Origin: Ardenticatenaceae bacterium
Lineage (GTDB): Bacteria > Chloroflexota > Anaerolineae > Promineifilales > Promineifilaceae
Direction: 5' to 3'
Assembly (NCBI GenBank): GCA_020634495.1
Contig: JACKBR010000031.1
Coordinates: 1 to 56,622 of the forward strand
Length of the DNA stretch: 56,622 bases
The notes below the pieces were generated by a model. The model was not told the origin of the DNA. It was given only the letters and a program-made list of their open reading frames with translations, and made no database searches. A program made the translations under genes and the position numbers. Positions 24,659-32,832 of the stretch are shown piece by piece. Each line of letters opens with the position of its first letter. Within the stretch, counting starts at the first letter, position 1.

Positions 24659-25938
24659 CACGCAGCGTCAGCAGACAGCGGATTGACCGTTGCGCCACAA
24701 AATTCGCACACGTAGCTGGTAACGCCACGCGGCTGTTCTGGGATGGCGGCAAAACAGCCAGGGCACTGCGCTGGGAAGCTGGCGCTGGTGATTTGGGCCG
24801 CTTCCAGTTCATCCAGATATTCATCTGAACGGTCGCCATCAATCTCGCCCGACTGAATGCGGTTAATCATGGCTGCCCAATCTTTTGAATCTTGCCCATC
24901 CAGGTGAAAACGGGCGCGAGAAAGTGAAGCGGTGGCCGCAAAAACCAGTTCTAAAATATCGTCCTTGCCCATGCCCAGGAAGCCACCTTCTTCTTTATGC
25001 ACAAGCTGGTCAATTTCGTGTACCTGCACGGCGATGTGCAATTTTTGCACCATTTCTGAATCAGCTTTGAAAATGCCGAAGCGCTTTTTGGTGACAACTT
25101 CTTCGCGCTGTTCAAACAGCAGACGCTGGTCAGTGAGGAAGAGATAGCCCTTTGGCCCTTCTTCCCCATCCTGGTGCCACTCTGCCTTCACGGCCAGCAG
25201 CGGGCCTTCCGCTTCCAGCAGGCGAATTTCTTGTGAATCGGCCATCAAGTCCAACATTTTGCCTACCTGTCCCAGCGCATATTCAATCTGGTACAGTTCG
25301 CTTTGAATGCCGTCGTAAAGGCCGTCCAGGGCACGGCGGGCAGCGGTGATGCGGCTGCCCAGGCTGTCCACGGCCGAATCCACCGTTTTGGCCAGGGCGG
25401 CATTGGCATTACTCAACCGGTTCACCTGGCGCTCGGTTTGATCCAGCTCACGATCCAGGCGCTCAACCTGCTCGGCGAGGGCTTTTTCTACGCGGGGACG
25501 CACCTCATCCCACTTGTCATCAAGCGCTTCCAGCTTGTCTTCTAGCTGGCCAGAATGCACGTAGCCCCGGTCGCGCAAGGCTTCTAAATCGAAGGGCAGC
25601 TTGGTGAGCTGGTTGTCGATCTCGCCTACGGCCGAAAATATATCTTCCATCTGCGCCTGGGACTCCAATCGTTCAAATTTGTCCTGAATGCGGTCAATTT
25701 GGGTGGACAATTCGGCAGACCCGGCAGCGGCAGCGCCTGCGGTTCGGGCGGTGGTTCGCTTCACGGGGCGGCGTGTTGGCGGTTTGGGCAACGGCCGTTG
25801 GCTAATGGCAGCTTTTCTGGCTTTGGCTCGTTCAGACGGCCGTACCCGCCTTTTTAAGGATGCTCTGCGAACAGCAGCGCCAAGCGCTTTGCCGGAGCGG
25901 GGTGATCCTGCCTGTTGTCTTTTCTGTTTATCTGCCAT
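24658..25938 (-). CDS. Coiled-coil protein with PH/GRAM-like domain and C-terminal zinc ribbon
   Basis: The 426-residue protein begins with a very basic Arg/Lys-rich tail (residues 1-70). Long heptad-rich helices follow (about 75-235, with RVEKALAEQVERLDRELDQTERQVNRL). Next comes a beta-rich domain (about 240-375; GPLLAVKAEWHQ...GYLFLTDQRLLFEQRE) like the GRAM/bacterial-PH class. It ends with CPGCFAAI...YVCEFCGA, a zinc ribbon with two CxxC pairs. No membrane segment is seen. The name of the family is not known to me. It lies between prfB (11 bp) and the globin gene (TGATG overlap). Confidence 0.75.
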   Translation of the reverse strand: MADKQKRQQAGSPRSGKALGAAVRRASLKRRVRPSERAKARKAAISQRPLPKPPTRRPVKRTTARTAGAAAAGSAELSTQIDRIQDKFERLESQAQMEDIFSAVGEIDNQLTKLPFDLEALRDRGYVHSGQLEDKLEALDDKWDEVRPRVEKALAEQVERLDRELDQTERQVNRLSNANAALAKTVDSAVDSLGSRITAARRALDGLYDGIQSELYQIEYALGQVGKMLDLMADSQEIRLLEAEGPLLAVKAEWHQDGEEGPKGYLFLTDQRLLFEQREEVVTKKRFGIFKADSEMVQKLHIAVQVHEIDQLVHKEEGGFLGMGKDDILELVFAATASLSRARFHLDGQDSKDWAAMINRIQSGEIDGDRSDEYLDELEAAQITSASFPAQCPGCFAAIPEQPRGVTSYVCEFCGATVNPLSADAA

Positions 25939-25949
25939 TTTTGCCTCCG

Positions 25950-27054
25950 TTACGCGGTGGGTTCGTCTGGCTGGCCCACCTTTAATTTTAAGAATGCTTC
26001 CATAAAGTCGTCTAAACGGCCGTCTAGCACCGCCTGGGCATTACCCACTTCAAAATTGGTGCGATGGTCTTTAACCATTTTGTAGGGATGCAGCACATAA
26101 GAACGAATCTGGCTGCCCCAGCCAGCATCCACGTCCTCACCTTTTAGCGCCGCCATTTCGGCTTCTTGCTTGCGCTGCTCCAGATCAAACAACTGTGCCT
26201 TGAGGATTTTCATGGCCACTTCCCGGTTTTGGGTCAACGAGCGTTGGTTCTGGCAAGAAACCACAATGCCGGTGGGAATGTGGGTGACGCGTACGGCCGT
26301 TTCGTTCTTTTGCACATGCTGGCCGCCAGCGCCACTGGCCTTAAAGCGGTCAATGCGCAAATCTTTCTCATCAACCTCAATCTCAATATCTTCCGCCACG
26401 TCGGGCCACACTTCCACCTTGGCAAACGAGGTGTGGCGGCGGCTGGAAGAGTCGTAGGGCGAGATGCGAACCAGGCGATGCACACCACGCTCAGATTGGA
26501 GACGGCCGTAGGCATAACTACCCTTCACCGCCATCATCACACTCTTAATGCCTGCCTCATCACCGGCGCTTTCATCCACAATATCCACCACCATTTGGTG
26601 CGAATCGGCCCAGCGCATGAACATCCGCTCCAACATCTGCGCCCAATCCTGCGCCTCGGTGCCGCCTGCCCCAGCATGAATGGCCAAAATGCAATCTTCG
26701 TCATCGTACTGGCCAGAAAAAAGCGTTTCAAACTCTAGTTTGGCAACCTGGGTTTCTAAAAGGTCTGTTTCCCTGGACAATTCAGCCAGCAACTCTTCAT
26801 CACCCAGCGAGGCTAATTCTGTGGCATCTGCCAAACGTTTGCTTAAGGCCTCCCAAACCGATACCTGGTCGCGTAATTTGGTCAGTTCACGCATTTTGGC
26901 CTGAGCCGCCGTGGAATCATCCCAAAAGCCTGGAGCAGCGGCGACTTCTTCCAGCTGGGCTACTTTTAATGCTTTGGCCGGTACGTCAAAGACGCCTCCG
27001 CAGCAAATTCACGGTTTGTTGTAAATTGGTTAATTTTTCAGCTAATTCGTCCAT
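25950..27054 (-). CDS. prfB: Peptide chain release factor 2, with programmed +1 frameshift
   Basis: RF2 reads UAA and UGA stop codons. The coding sequence is in two frames. It starts at ATG 27054 (or ATG 27063 in frame) and reads 22 codons to CTT, followed by TGA at 26988-26986. A +1 shift at CTT-TGA-C continues from GAC 26987 to the stop at 25950, total 367 residues. GGAGG lies 3 nt before CTT, as in the classical autoregulatory site. The GGQ motif is at about 243-245. The stop-codon recognition tripeptide reads SPY (about 198-200) instead of the usual SPF. Internal RF2 shortage should raise frameshifting and so restore RF2. Confidence 0.95.
26985..26999 (-). promoter_or_regulatory. prfB: RF2 programmed frameshift site
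   Basis: On the mRNA: GGAGG, three nucleotides (CGT), the slippery CTT, then in-frame TGA followed by C. The Shine-Dalgarno-like element and the weak TGAC stop context match the known bacterial RF2 autoregulation element. Without the shift, translation would end after 22 residues. Confidence 0.93.
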
Positions 27055-27140
27055 CTCAATCATTTTCCTTTCATTATGCAGTTATAGCGATCTCAAAACG
27101 ATCCCGATTTTTGTTGTTTATGATGATCTCTGCCTGTCAA

Positions 27141-27156
27141 TCCCGCGAAGGCGGGA
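27141..27156. terminator. Short GC-rich hairpin downstream of ftsY
   Basis: TCCCGC-4-GCGGGA lies 16 bp beyond the ftsY stop and before prfB. It may end the ftsY transcript; no long T-tract follows. Sequences of this kind (CCCGCGAAGGCGGG) are also common mobile palindromes. Confidence 0.45.
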
Positions 27157-27171
27157 GTGGCACGTAGAATT

Positions 27172-28074
27172 TTACTCGAATAGGCCATTAATAAATAAAT
27201 CGGGGTCAAATGGGGCTAAATCTTCAATGCGCTCCCCGGTGCCAATGAAGCGCACCGGCAGCCCCAGCTCCCGGTAAATGGCAAACACCATGCCCCCCTT
27301 GGCTGTGCTGTCTAACTTGGTGAGAATCACTCCCGTCACGTGTACTGACTCTTTAAACTTTTGCGCCTGGACGAGTGCATTTTGCCCCGTGGGCGCATCC
27401 AGAACCAGCAGCACTTCGTGCGGGGCCGCATGAACGCTCTTTTTGCAAACGCCGTACACTTTTTCCAGCTCGCGCATCAGGTTGAATTTGGTATGCAGCC
27501 GCCCCGCCGTGTCAATAATTAGCAAATCGTAACCACGGGCGCGGGCGGCGCGGATGCCGTCGTAAGCTACCGCACCGGGGTCGCCATTGGGCTGCCCGGC
27601 AATCACCGGCACATCGGCCCGTTCGCCCCAAATCTTTAGCTGGTCAATGGCCGCCGCCCGGAAAGTATCGGCAGCGGCGAGGATGATTTTGCGTCCTTTG
27701 TTTTGGTAATGTTGGGACAATTTGCCGATGGTAGTTGTTTTGCCGGAGCCGTTCACGCCCACAATCATGGCCACGGTGAGCTGGCGCGGTGCTTCTAGCT
27801 CAAACGGTGGCGGATCGGTCAGCACGCTGCGCAGCTCTTGCCGCAGCGCTTCGGTAAGCTGCTCGGCACGGTACAGACCTTCTTTTTTCACCCGCTCTTG
27901 CAGCGCTTCTACAACGGCCAACGTCGTGGGGACGCCTACATCGGCCTGTACCAGCAGCGCCTCTAAATCTTCCCAGGTTTCTTCGGTGATGTCGCCCGCA
28001 CCCAGCACGGAGGCAATTTGGCCAAAAACGTTGTTGCGGGTGCGGCTTAATGAATCTCGTATACTTTTAAACAA
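27172..28074 (-). CDS. ftsY: Signal recognition particle receptor FtsY
   Basis: FtsY is the SRP receptor GTPase that docks ribosome-SRP complexes at the membrane. The product has an N-domain (residues 1-90) and a G-domain with [14 protein letters not shown] (P-loop), [15 protein letters not shown] and [11 protein letters not shown] choose TTG at 28074, with AAAGGAAG about 6 nt upstream, giving 300 residues ([12 protein letters not shown]...). The ATG at 28131 would add 19 residues from an inverted-repeat region. The long acidic A-domain of E. coli FtsY is absent, as in many bacteria. No palindrome copy occurs in the gene. Confidence 0.93.
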   Translation of the reverse strand: MFKSIRDSLSRTRNNVFGQIASVLGAGDITEETWEDLEALLVQADVGVPTTLAVVEALQERVKKEGLYRAEQLTEALRQELRSVLTDPPPFELEAPRQLTVAMIVGVNGSGKTTTIGKLSQHYQNKGRKIILAAADTFRAAAIDQLKIWGERADVPVIAGQPNGDPGAVAYDGIRAARARGYDLLIIDTAGRLHTKFNLMRELEKVYGVCKKSVHAAPHEVLLVLDAPTGQNALVQAQKFKESVHVTGVILTKLDSTAKGGMVFAIYRELGLPVRFIGTGERIEDLAPFDPDLFINGLFE

Positions 28075-28115
28075 GGTTGTCTTCCTTTCCAAAGTTGCAT
28101 CATACAAAGAAAATA

Positions 28116-28169
28116 GAACGCTGATCTCCATGATTTCTCTGATTAGGCAAATCAGGGAAATCAGCGTTC
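28116..28169. terminator. Imperfect 19-bp inverted repeat between xseB and ftsY
   Basis: Arms 28116-28134 and 28151-28169 (GAACGCTGATYTCC and its complement) have two mismatches and a 16-nt loop. It lies beyond the xseB stop and before the ftsY ribosome-binding site; it may end the xseB transcript. Confidence 0.5.
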
Positions 28170-28215
28170 CATCCTTAGAATGAGTATAACGATTGTTTTT
28201 GGGGCTGACAATTGG

Positions 28216-28437
28216 CTAAAGGTCTAGCTCCGCGATTTCGCCGTCGGGGGTGAGCTGCTCGATGCGCAGCACGGCCGTTTCCAACTGCACGTTACATTGC
28301 TGAGCCAACTTTTGCCCCTTCTCAAACAAATCCAGCGACGCTTCCAGCGTCAAATCGCCAGATTCCAACTGGGCAACAATTTTTTCAAGTTCGGCTAAAG
28401 CGTCTTCAAATGATAATTTTGTAGCTTCTTCGCTCAT
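28216..28437 (-). CDS. xseB: Exodeoxyribonuclease VII small subunit
   Basis: XseB pairs with XseA to form exonuclease VII, which degrades single-stranded DNA from both ends. The 73-residue helical hairpin shows the family pattern LSFEDALAELEKIVAQLESGDLTLEASLDLFEKG (given here as the overall pattern near residues 8-41) and LxxAVLRIEQL. The ATG has GGAG upstream. The large subunit gene is 2 kb upstream at 30497, with a NUDIX and a dehydrogenase gene between, an unusual separation of the pair. Confidence 0.94.
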   Translation of the reverse strand: MSEEATKLSFEDALAELEKIVAQLESGDLTLEASLDLFEKGQKLAQQCNVQLETAVLRIEQLTPDGEIAELDL

Positions 28438-28455
28438 TGTTTTGCTCCATTTGCC

Positions 28456-28647
28456 AGGACTGGCAGTCCTGACCTTTTAATTCTCAAAAAATTCTGGTTC
28501 TTTGGGAATTCGCGGGATCGAGCCTGACGTGATGCGTGATTCGTGAAACGTGACCAGAGAAAATCACGCATCACGTTTCACGTTTCACGGTTTCAACCCC
28601 GCAAAATCCTGAAGACCCAAAATTCTTAAATCAGGACTGCCAGTCCT
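28456..28647. repeat. Nested inverted-repeat element between xseB and the NUDIX gene
   Basis: The quasi-palindrome AGGACTGGCAGTCCT at 28456-28470 is mirrored by AGGACTGCCAGTCCT at 28633-28647. Inside lies a second inverted repeat built from GTGATGCGTGATTCGTGAAA and its complement (about 28528-28590). No gene is visible. The nested layout suggests a small non-autonomous element. The same 15-mers recur as a closer pair at 43839-43900. Confidence 0.65.
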
Positions 28648-28652
28648 TTAAT

Positions 28653-29111
28653 CTACCAAATGCCCACTGCCGCTTTAAGATGACCCGCCAAATATTCCTC
28701 AATGCGGCGGCGGGTGCCCTGCGATAAATCAGGCGGCAACTGGCTCAGCGGGAACGGCCGTACCGCTCGAATCTCCGCTTTATCCGCCGTGCCAATTGTG
28801 AAATGGTGGCAGTAAAAAACGACAACATGATCATTTTTGTATTGGCTGTCGTTGGTGTAGATGCCAAACAAATGCAGGTCGCCTAACTCGGCTCCCAGTT
28901 CTTCTTGAGCTTCGCGGCGCACGGCCGTTTCCAACAATTCATTCCGCTTCACCCCGCCGCCCGGCAAAAACCAGCCCGGCTGGTAGCTATGCTGCACCAG
29001 CCAAATTTGCTCATCCTCAATGAGCATCAGCTTGACGCCCAGGGTAAGCGGCTTGAATATGCGCCAGTAGCAGCGGGCCAGCAAATAGAGCAGCCGATAT
29101 TTTAGGCTCAC
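28653..29111 (-). CDS. NUDIX hydrolase
   Basis: A 152-residue protein with a complete NUDIX box, GGGVKRNELLETAVRREAQE followed by ELGAE (about residues 51-75). It hydrolyses some nucleoside-diphosphate-linked compound, and the exact substrate is not predictable. Residues 1-30 are basic and hydrophobic (RLLYLLARCYWRIFKPLTLG), an unusual N-terminus that might bind membrane. The start is GTG at 29111, without a strong ribosome-binding site. Confidence 0.85.
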   Translation of the reverse strand: MSLKYRLLYLLARCYWRIFKPLTLGVKLMLIEDEQIWLVQHSYQPGWFLPGGGVKRNELLETAVRREAQEELGAELGDLHLFGIYTNDSQYKNDHVVVFYCHHFTIGTADKAEIRAVRPFPLSQLPPDLSQGTRRRIEEYLAGHLKAAVGIW

Positions 29112-29130
29112 GATTGCCCCATGGGAGAAA

Positions 29131-29197
29131 AGCGGAACACAGAGTTGCGCAGAGAATCATCTGCGAAATCTGTGCTAATCTGCGGATATATTCTCAT
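29131..29197. repeat. Dispersed CGGAACACAGAG repeat, copy at the 3' end of the dehydrogenase gene
   Basis: AGCGGAACACAGAGTTGCGC and AATCTGCGGATATATTCT match the head and tail of the family. The tail overlaps the last codons and stop of the dehydrogenase gene, which ends in NISAD. Confidence 0.75.
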
Positions 29198-30173
29198 CGT
29201 ACACCTTTGGATTAAGTGCATTAGGCGGTTTTTGGCCTGCCAATCCAGCCAGCAAGTTGGTTACGGCCGTATCCACCATTTTCTGCCGCGTTTCTCCGGT
29301 GGCGCTGCCCAAATGTGGCGCAACCACCAGCCGCTCATGATAGTTTGCCAGCCCCGGAGCCATCTTTGGTTCTGCCTCGAACACGTCCAGGGCTGCTCCC
29401 CAAATGATGCCTTCGCGCAGCGCCGTCAGCAGGTCATCTTCCTTAACGATGGGGCCGCGGGCGGTGTTGATGAGGCAGGCACTGGGCTTCATCTGGCGCA
29501 GCGTTTCTATTGTAAACAAGTGGCGGGTTTCTGGGGTGAGCGGCACATTGATGCTGACAAAATCACTCTGGCGCAGCAGCTCTGGCAGGGCCATTTTTTG
29601 CGCGCCAAGTTCCTGCGCAACGGCCGTTTTTGCACCGTTCGCCGTGAACAAAACCTTCATGCCAAAGCCCAAGGCTCCGCGACGAGCCACGGCCGTGCCA
29701 ATGCGCCCCATCCCCACAATGCCCAACGTTTTGCCATACACGTCCAGCCCTAGCAGCGGCGGGAACATCTCAAACTTTTCGTATTGACCCGCCCGCATGT
29801 ACGCATCCGCTTCTGGAATGCGGCGGGCGATGGCCAGCAGCAAAGCAAAAGCGTGATCGGCGGTGGTTTCTGTCAGCACGTCGGGCGTGTTGCTGACCAG
29901 GATGCCGCGCGCGGTGGCCGCTGCCAGGTCAATGTTGTCGTAGCCGACGGCCACGTTGGCCACCATTTTTAGATTGGGGGCGGCGTTGAGAACGGCCGTA
30001 TCCACCCGATCCGTTAGCAGGCAAATCAACCCCTGGCAATGGCGAACGGCCGTTTGCAGTTCAGCAGGCGTCATCGCATCAGTTTTGTCACGATAGGTCA
30101 CCGCGTGTCCAGCCTCGCGCAATTTATGCACGCCTTTTCCGCCAATGTGCTGGGTGATGAGGATGTTGGCCAT
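29175..30173 (-). CDS. D-isomer-specific 2-hydroxyacid dehydrogenase (glyoxylate/hydroxypyruvate reductase-like)
   Basis: An NAD(P)-dependent oxidoreductase of the 2-HADH family, 332 residues. It has the nucleotide site GIVGMGRIGTAVARR (about 150-164), the catalytic Arg in NTARGPIV, Glu in DVFEAEP and His in PHLGSATGETR. The pattern VGYDNIDLAAATARGILVSNTP fits glyoxylate reductase-like enzymes. AAGGAG precedes the ATG. The C-terminal residues DENISAD and the stop codon are encoded by the dispersed repeat, so the original end of the gene has probably been replaced. Confidence 0.9.
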   Translation of the reverse strand: MANILITQHIGGKGVHKLREAGHAVTYRDKTDAMTPAELQTAVRHCQGLICLLTDRVDTAVLNAAPNLKMVANVAVGYDNIDLAAATARGILVSNTPDVLTETTADHAFALLLAIARRIPEADAYMRAGQYEKFEMFPPLLGLDVYGKTLGIVGMGRIGTAVARRGALGFGMKVLFTANGAKTAVAQELGAQKMALPELLRQSDFVSINVPLTPETRHLFTIETLRQMKPSACLINTARGPIVKEDDLLTALREGIIWGAALDVFEAEPKMAPGLANYHERLVVAPHLGSATGETRQKMVDTAVTNLLAGLAGQKPPNALNPKVYDENISAD

Positions 30174-30188
30174 TGTTACTCCTTAAAA

Positions 30189-30525
30189 AAGCGGAACACA
30201 GAGTTTCACAGAGAACGCACAGAGTTTCTCAGAGAAAAGCAAAAAAATCTGCGCAAATCTGCGTTAATTTGCGGATAAATTCTTGTCATCTTCAGTCCTC
30301 AAAAAAGCGGAACACAAAGTTACGCAGAGAAAGCACAGAGTTTCACAGAGAAAAGCAAAAAAATCTGCGCAAATCTGCGTTAATCTGCGGATAAATTCTT
30401 GTCATCTTCAGTCCTCAAAAAAGCGGAACACAAAGTTACGCAGAGAAAGCACAGAGTTTCACAGAGAAAAGCAAAAAAAATCTGCGCAAATCTGCGTTAA
30501 TCTGCGGATAAATTCTTGTCATTTA
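30189..30525. repeat. Three tandem 116-bp copies of the CGGAACACAGAG repeat
   Basis: GCGGAACACA starts at 30191, 30307 and 30423, giving an exact 116-bp period. Each unit runs from AAAAAGCGGAACACARAGTT through CAGAGAAAAGCAAAAAAATC and TCTGCGTTAATCTGCGGATA to TTCTTGTCATCTTCAGTCCT. The third is cut in its last part. It fills the space between xseA and the dehydrogenase gene and reaches into the 3' end of xseA. Small ORFs across it are repeat artefacts. Confidence 0.95.
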
Positions 30526-31732
30526 CCACAACCCCAAATTGCCCATCCCGCACCTGGACGGTGAGCGGGTCGCCACTTTTGACGGCGGCGGGGGTGCGCA
30601 CGATACGGCCGTCTCCATCCCGCACAATGGCATAGCCCCGCTCCAACGTCGCTTTGGGGCTAACGGCCGTTAGCTGGGTTTGCAGCAAATTCAGCCGGTG
30701 GCGCGACTGGTCCAGCCGCCGCTGCATGGCCCGCTCCAGGCGCATTTGCCAGCCGTCCAGCCGCTGCCGGTTGCTGGCAATGGCCACGCCGGGGCTCAAA
30801 TGGCTCATCGAACGCCGCAAAGTTTGCACCTGCCAGCGATACTGCCCGATGCGCTCCAAAACCAGGTTTCTCATCTGCTGCTGGATGGTGTGGAAATACG
30901 GCCGTAGCTCACTCACGTCCGGCACAGCCAGCTCCGCCGCCGCCGAGGGCGTGGGTGCGCGCAAATCGGCCACAAAATCGGCAATGGTGAAATCCACCTC
31001 ATGCCCCACGCCGCTGATGATGGGATGCTGAGCGGCAAAAATAGCCCGCGCCACATATTCATCATTAAAGGCCCACAAATCTTCCATCGAGCCACCGCCA
31101 CGGGCCACAATGATGGTGTCGATGTCGTTACGGCCGTCCAGCCAGCGCAGCGCCCGCACAATTTGGGGCGGGGCATCGGCCCCCTGCACCAGCGTCGGGG
31201 CGATAAGCACAGAAACCAGCGGGTAGCGGCGGCGCAGCACGTTGATGATGTCGCGCAGGGCAGCGGCGTCGGCGGAAGTGACAATACCAATTTTGCGCGG
31301 AAATGGGGAAATGGGCTTTTTGAATTCGGCGTCAAACAGCCCTTCGTCGGCCAGCTTGGCCTTGAGCGCTTCAAAGGCGGCGGCCAAGTCCCCCTGCCCC
31401 AACGGCGACATTCTTTCAGCGTAGAGCTGGTACACGCCGCTGGCTTCATAAACGGAGATACGGCCGTTCACCACCACCGCGTCGCCATCCTGCGGGTCAA
31501 AGCGCAGCCGCTCGGCCCCAGAGCGCCACATCACGCATTTAAGCTGCGACTTGTCATCCTTCAGTGTGAAGTAGAGATGGCCGGAGCGAGCCCGGCTAAA
31601 GTTGGAAATTTCACCGCTCACCTCCACATCCTGCAAACGGTAATCAATCTCAAACAGTTCGCGAATATATTGGGTTAATTCAGAGACAGTCCAGGATTCA
31701 GAAGGAACGTTACTGCTGCGTAAAAATGCCAT
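30497..31732 (-). CDS. xseA: Exodeoxyribonuclease VII large subunit
   Basis: XseA is the catalytic subunit of exonuclease VII. The 411-residue product has the N-terminal OB fold (VEVSGEISNFSRARSGHLYF, about 35-54), a central catalytic region with GIVTSADAAALRDI and ARGGGSMEDLWAFNDE, GVGHEVDFTIADFVADLRAPTPS and a coiled-coil C-terminus. ATG at 31732 overlaps the stop of the Tag-like gene (TAATG). The last residues, NDKNLSAD, and the stop are supplied by the 116-bp repeat. This is the same kind of tail as in the neighbouring dehydrogenase. Confidence 0.94.
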   Translation of the reverse strand: MAFLRSSNVPSESWTVSELTQYIRELFEIDYRLQDVEVSGEISNFSRARSGHLYFTLKDDKSQLKCVMWRSGAERLRFDPQDGDAVVVNGRISVYEASGVYQLYAERMSPLGQGDLAAAFEALKAKLADEGLFDAEFKKPISPFPRKIGIVTSADAAALRDIINVLRRRYPLVSVLIAPTLVQGADAPPQIVRALRWLDGRNDIDTIIVARGGGSMEDLWAFNDEYVARAIFAAQHPIISGVGHEVDFTIADFVADLRAPTPSAAAELAVPDVSELRPYFHTIQQQMRNLVLERIGQYRWQVQTLRRSMSHLSPGVAIASNRQRLDGWQMRLERAMQRRLDQSRHRLNLLQTQLTAVSPKATLERGYAIVRDGDGRIVRTPAAVKSGDPLTVQVRDGQFGVVVNDKNLSAD

Positions 31733-32199
31733 TATTTTTCCTGCTGGGCGCGCCATTCATGATATTCTGGCACATCTTCGCCTACCGACCAAAAGAAAAA
31801 GTAAGCGCCCATCGGCCCCATAAATTTGAACTTTTTGCACAACTGCTTGGATCGCTTCTCGTAAGGCTGGCCGTCCATGGTGCGCAGATAGTTGTGGAAG
31901 GAGCTATGCTCGGCGACGAGGGCCTGGCAGATGCGGGCATTTTTGATGGTGGCTTCAATTTTACGGCCGTTGCGCACAATCCCCTTATCCTCCAGCAAAC
32001 GCTCCACATCCTCTGGCGTAAAGGCTGCTACCCTGTCCACGTCAAACTGGGCAAAGGCCGCCTGAAAACCAGGCCACTTGCTGCGAATGACCTGCCAGCT
32101 AAAACCAGCCTGGAACACAGCCTGGGTAATCTTTTCTAAATAGCCAGCATCATCTTCTGGCACAGCACGGGGCGGAACTTCATATTGGTATTCAGACAC
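31732..32199 (-). CDS. DNA-3-methyladenine glycosylase I (Tag)-like protein
   Basis: A 155-residue protein resembling the helical core of Tag, which removes 3-methyladenine from DNA: FSWQVIRSKWPGFQAAFAQF (about 37-56), then GIVRNGRKIEATIKNA (about 80-95). Start GTG 32199 follows AAGGAG by 6 nt. The N-terminal Cys/His zinc ligands of E. coli Tag (CGWV...YHDNEWG) are missing, and the protein is shorter than usual. It may be a divergent family member with changed activity. It overlaps xseA by TAATG. Confidence 0.75.
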   Translation of the reverse strand: MSEYQYEVPPRAVPEDDAGYLEKITQAVFQAGFSWQVIRSKWPGFQAAFAQFDVDRVAAFTPEDVERLLEDKGIVRNGRKIEATIKNARICQALVAEHSSFHNYLRTMDGQPYEKRSKQLCKKFKFMGPMGAYFFFWSVGEDVPEYHEWRAQQEK

Positions 32200-32309
32200 G
32201 AGCTTCTCCTTGCGCAAAAACGAACAGCCTGCGGAACGGCCGTTACCCAATGTCAATTAGAACATTCGCTCTAATTGTAAGACCCGTTTCTAGAAGTTGC
32301 AACCTCGTC

Positions 32310-32339
32310 TTGTCAGGGGTCAAATCTCCATGCTACAAT
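32310..32339 (+). promoter_or_regulatory. Sigma-70-type promoter for rsfS
   Basis: TTGTCA and TACAAT are separated by 18 bp on the plus strand. Transcription would begin near 32346, leaving a leader of about 110 nt that contains a small CAGCC/GGCTG hairpin (about 32360-32381). Confidence 0.6.
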
Positions 32340-32454
32340 CGCAGCAGTTCTGTAAAAGTCAGCCTGTTTTGGGTGGCTGAACAGGACAAATCACGAAAAA
32401 TCTCACATTTATTTCAAACATTTTTGTGATTTGCTTCACAGTGGAGGTGAAGAT

Positions 32455-32802
32455 CTGGAAAGTTTAGAATTAGCACATTTATTGGTAGAAACAATCTTGG
32501 ACAAAAAGGGCAGCGAGATTACGCTGCTAGATTTACGGGAGCAAGCAGTTTTTGCAGATTATTTCCTCATATGCAATGGCGAAAATGATCGCCAGCTGCG
32601 GGCCATGGCCAACAGTGTGGCCCAAGATGCCAAACAAAAAGCAGATGCTTTAGCCAAAAGCATAGAAGGATCACCAGAATCAGGTTGGGTATTGGTTGAT
32701 TTTGGCGATCTGCTGATCCATCTTTTTTCGCCCGATATGCGCCAATATTATAATTTGGAAGGATTGTGGGATGAGGCTCACGTGGTAATGCGGATGCAGT
32801 AA
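32455..32802 (+). CDS. rsfS: Ribosomal silencing factor RsfS (probable CTG start)
   Basis: RsfS binds ribosomal protein L14 and blocks subunit joining under nutrient stress. The product shows the family pattern SLELAHLLVETILDKKGS, DLREQAVFADYFLICNG, GSPESGWVLVDFGDLLIHLFSP and EGLWDEA. The only ribosome-binding site is GGAGGTGA, ending 5-7 nt before a CTG at 32455; initiating there gives MESLELAHLL, the usual beginning of RsfS, 115 residues. A TTG at 32431 (123 residues) has no ribosome-binding site and lies upstream of GGAGG. No ATG or GTG is in a suitable place. CTG initiation is therefore inferred. Confidence 0.92.
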   Translation: MESLELAHLLVETILDKKGSEITLLDLREQAVFADYFLICNGENDRQLRAMANSVAQDAKQKADALAKSIEGSPESGWVLVDFGDLLIHLFSPDMRQYYNLEGLWDEAHVVMRMQ

Positions 32803-32832
32803 CTGGGCACAAGCAAAAGGCATGACAAATTT

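Noticed and set aside
30189..30525. CRISPR array
   Set aside because: The repeats are 116 bp long and directly adjacent, without unique spacers, and no cas gene is present.
30173..30564. Short plus-strand ORFs of repeated sequence
   Set aside because: They are the same frame read through the three 116-bp repeats and have no start signals.
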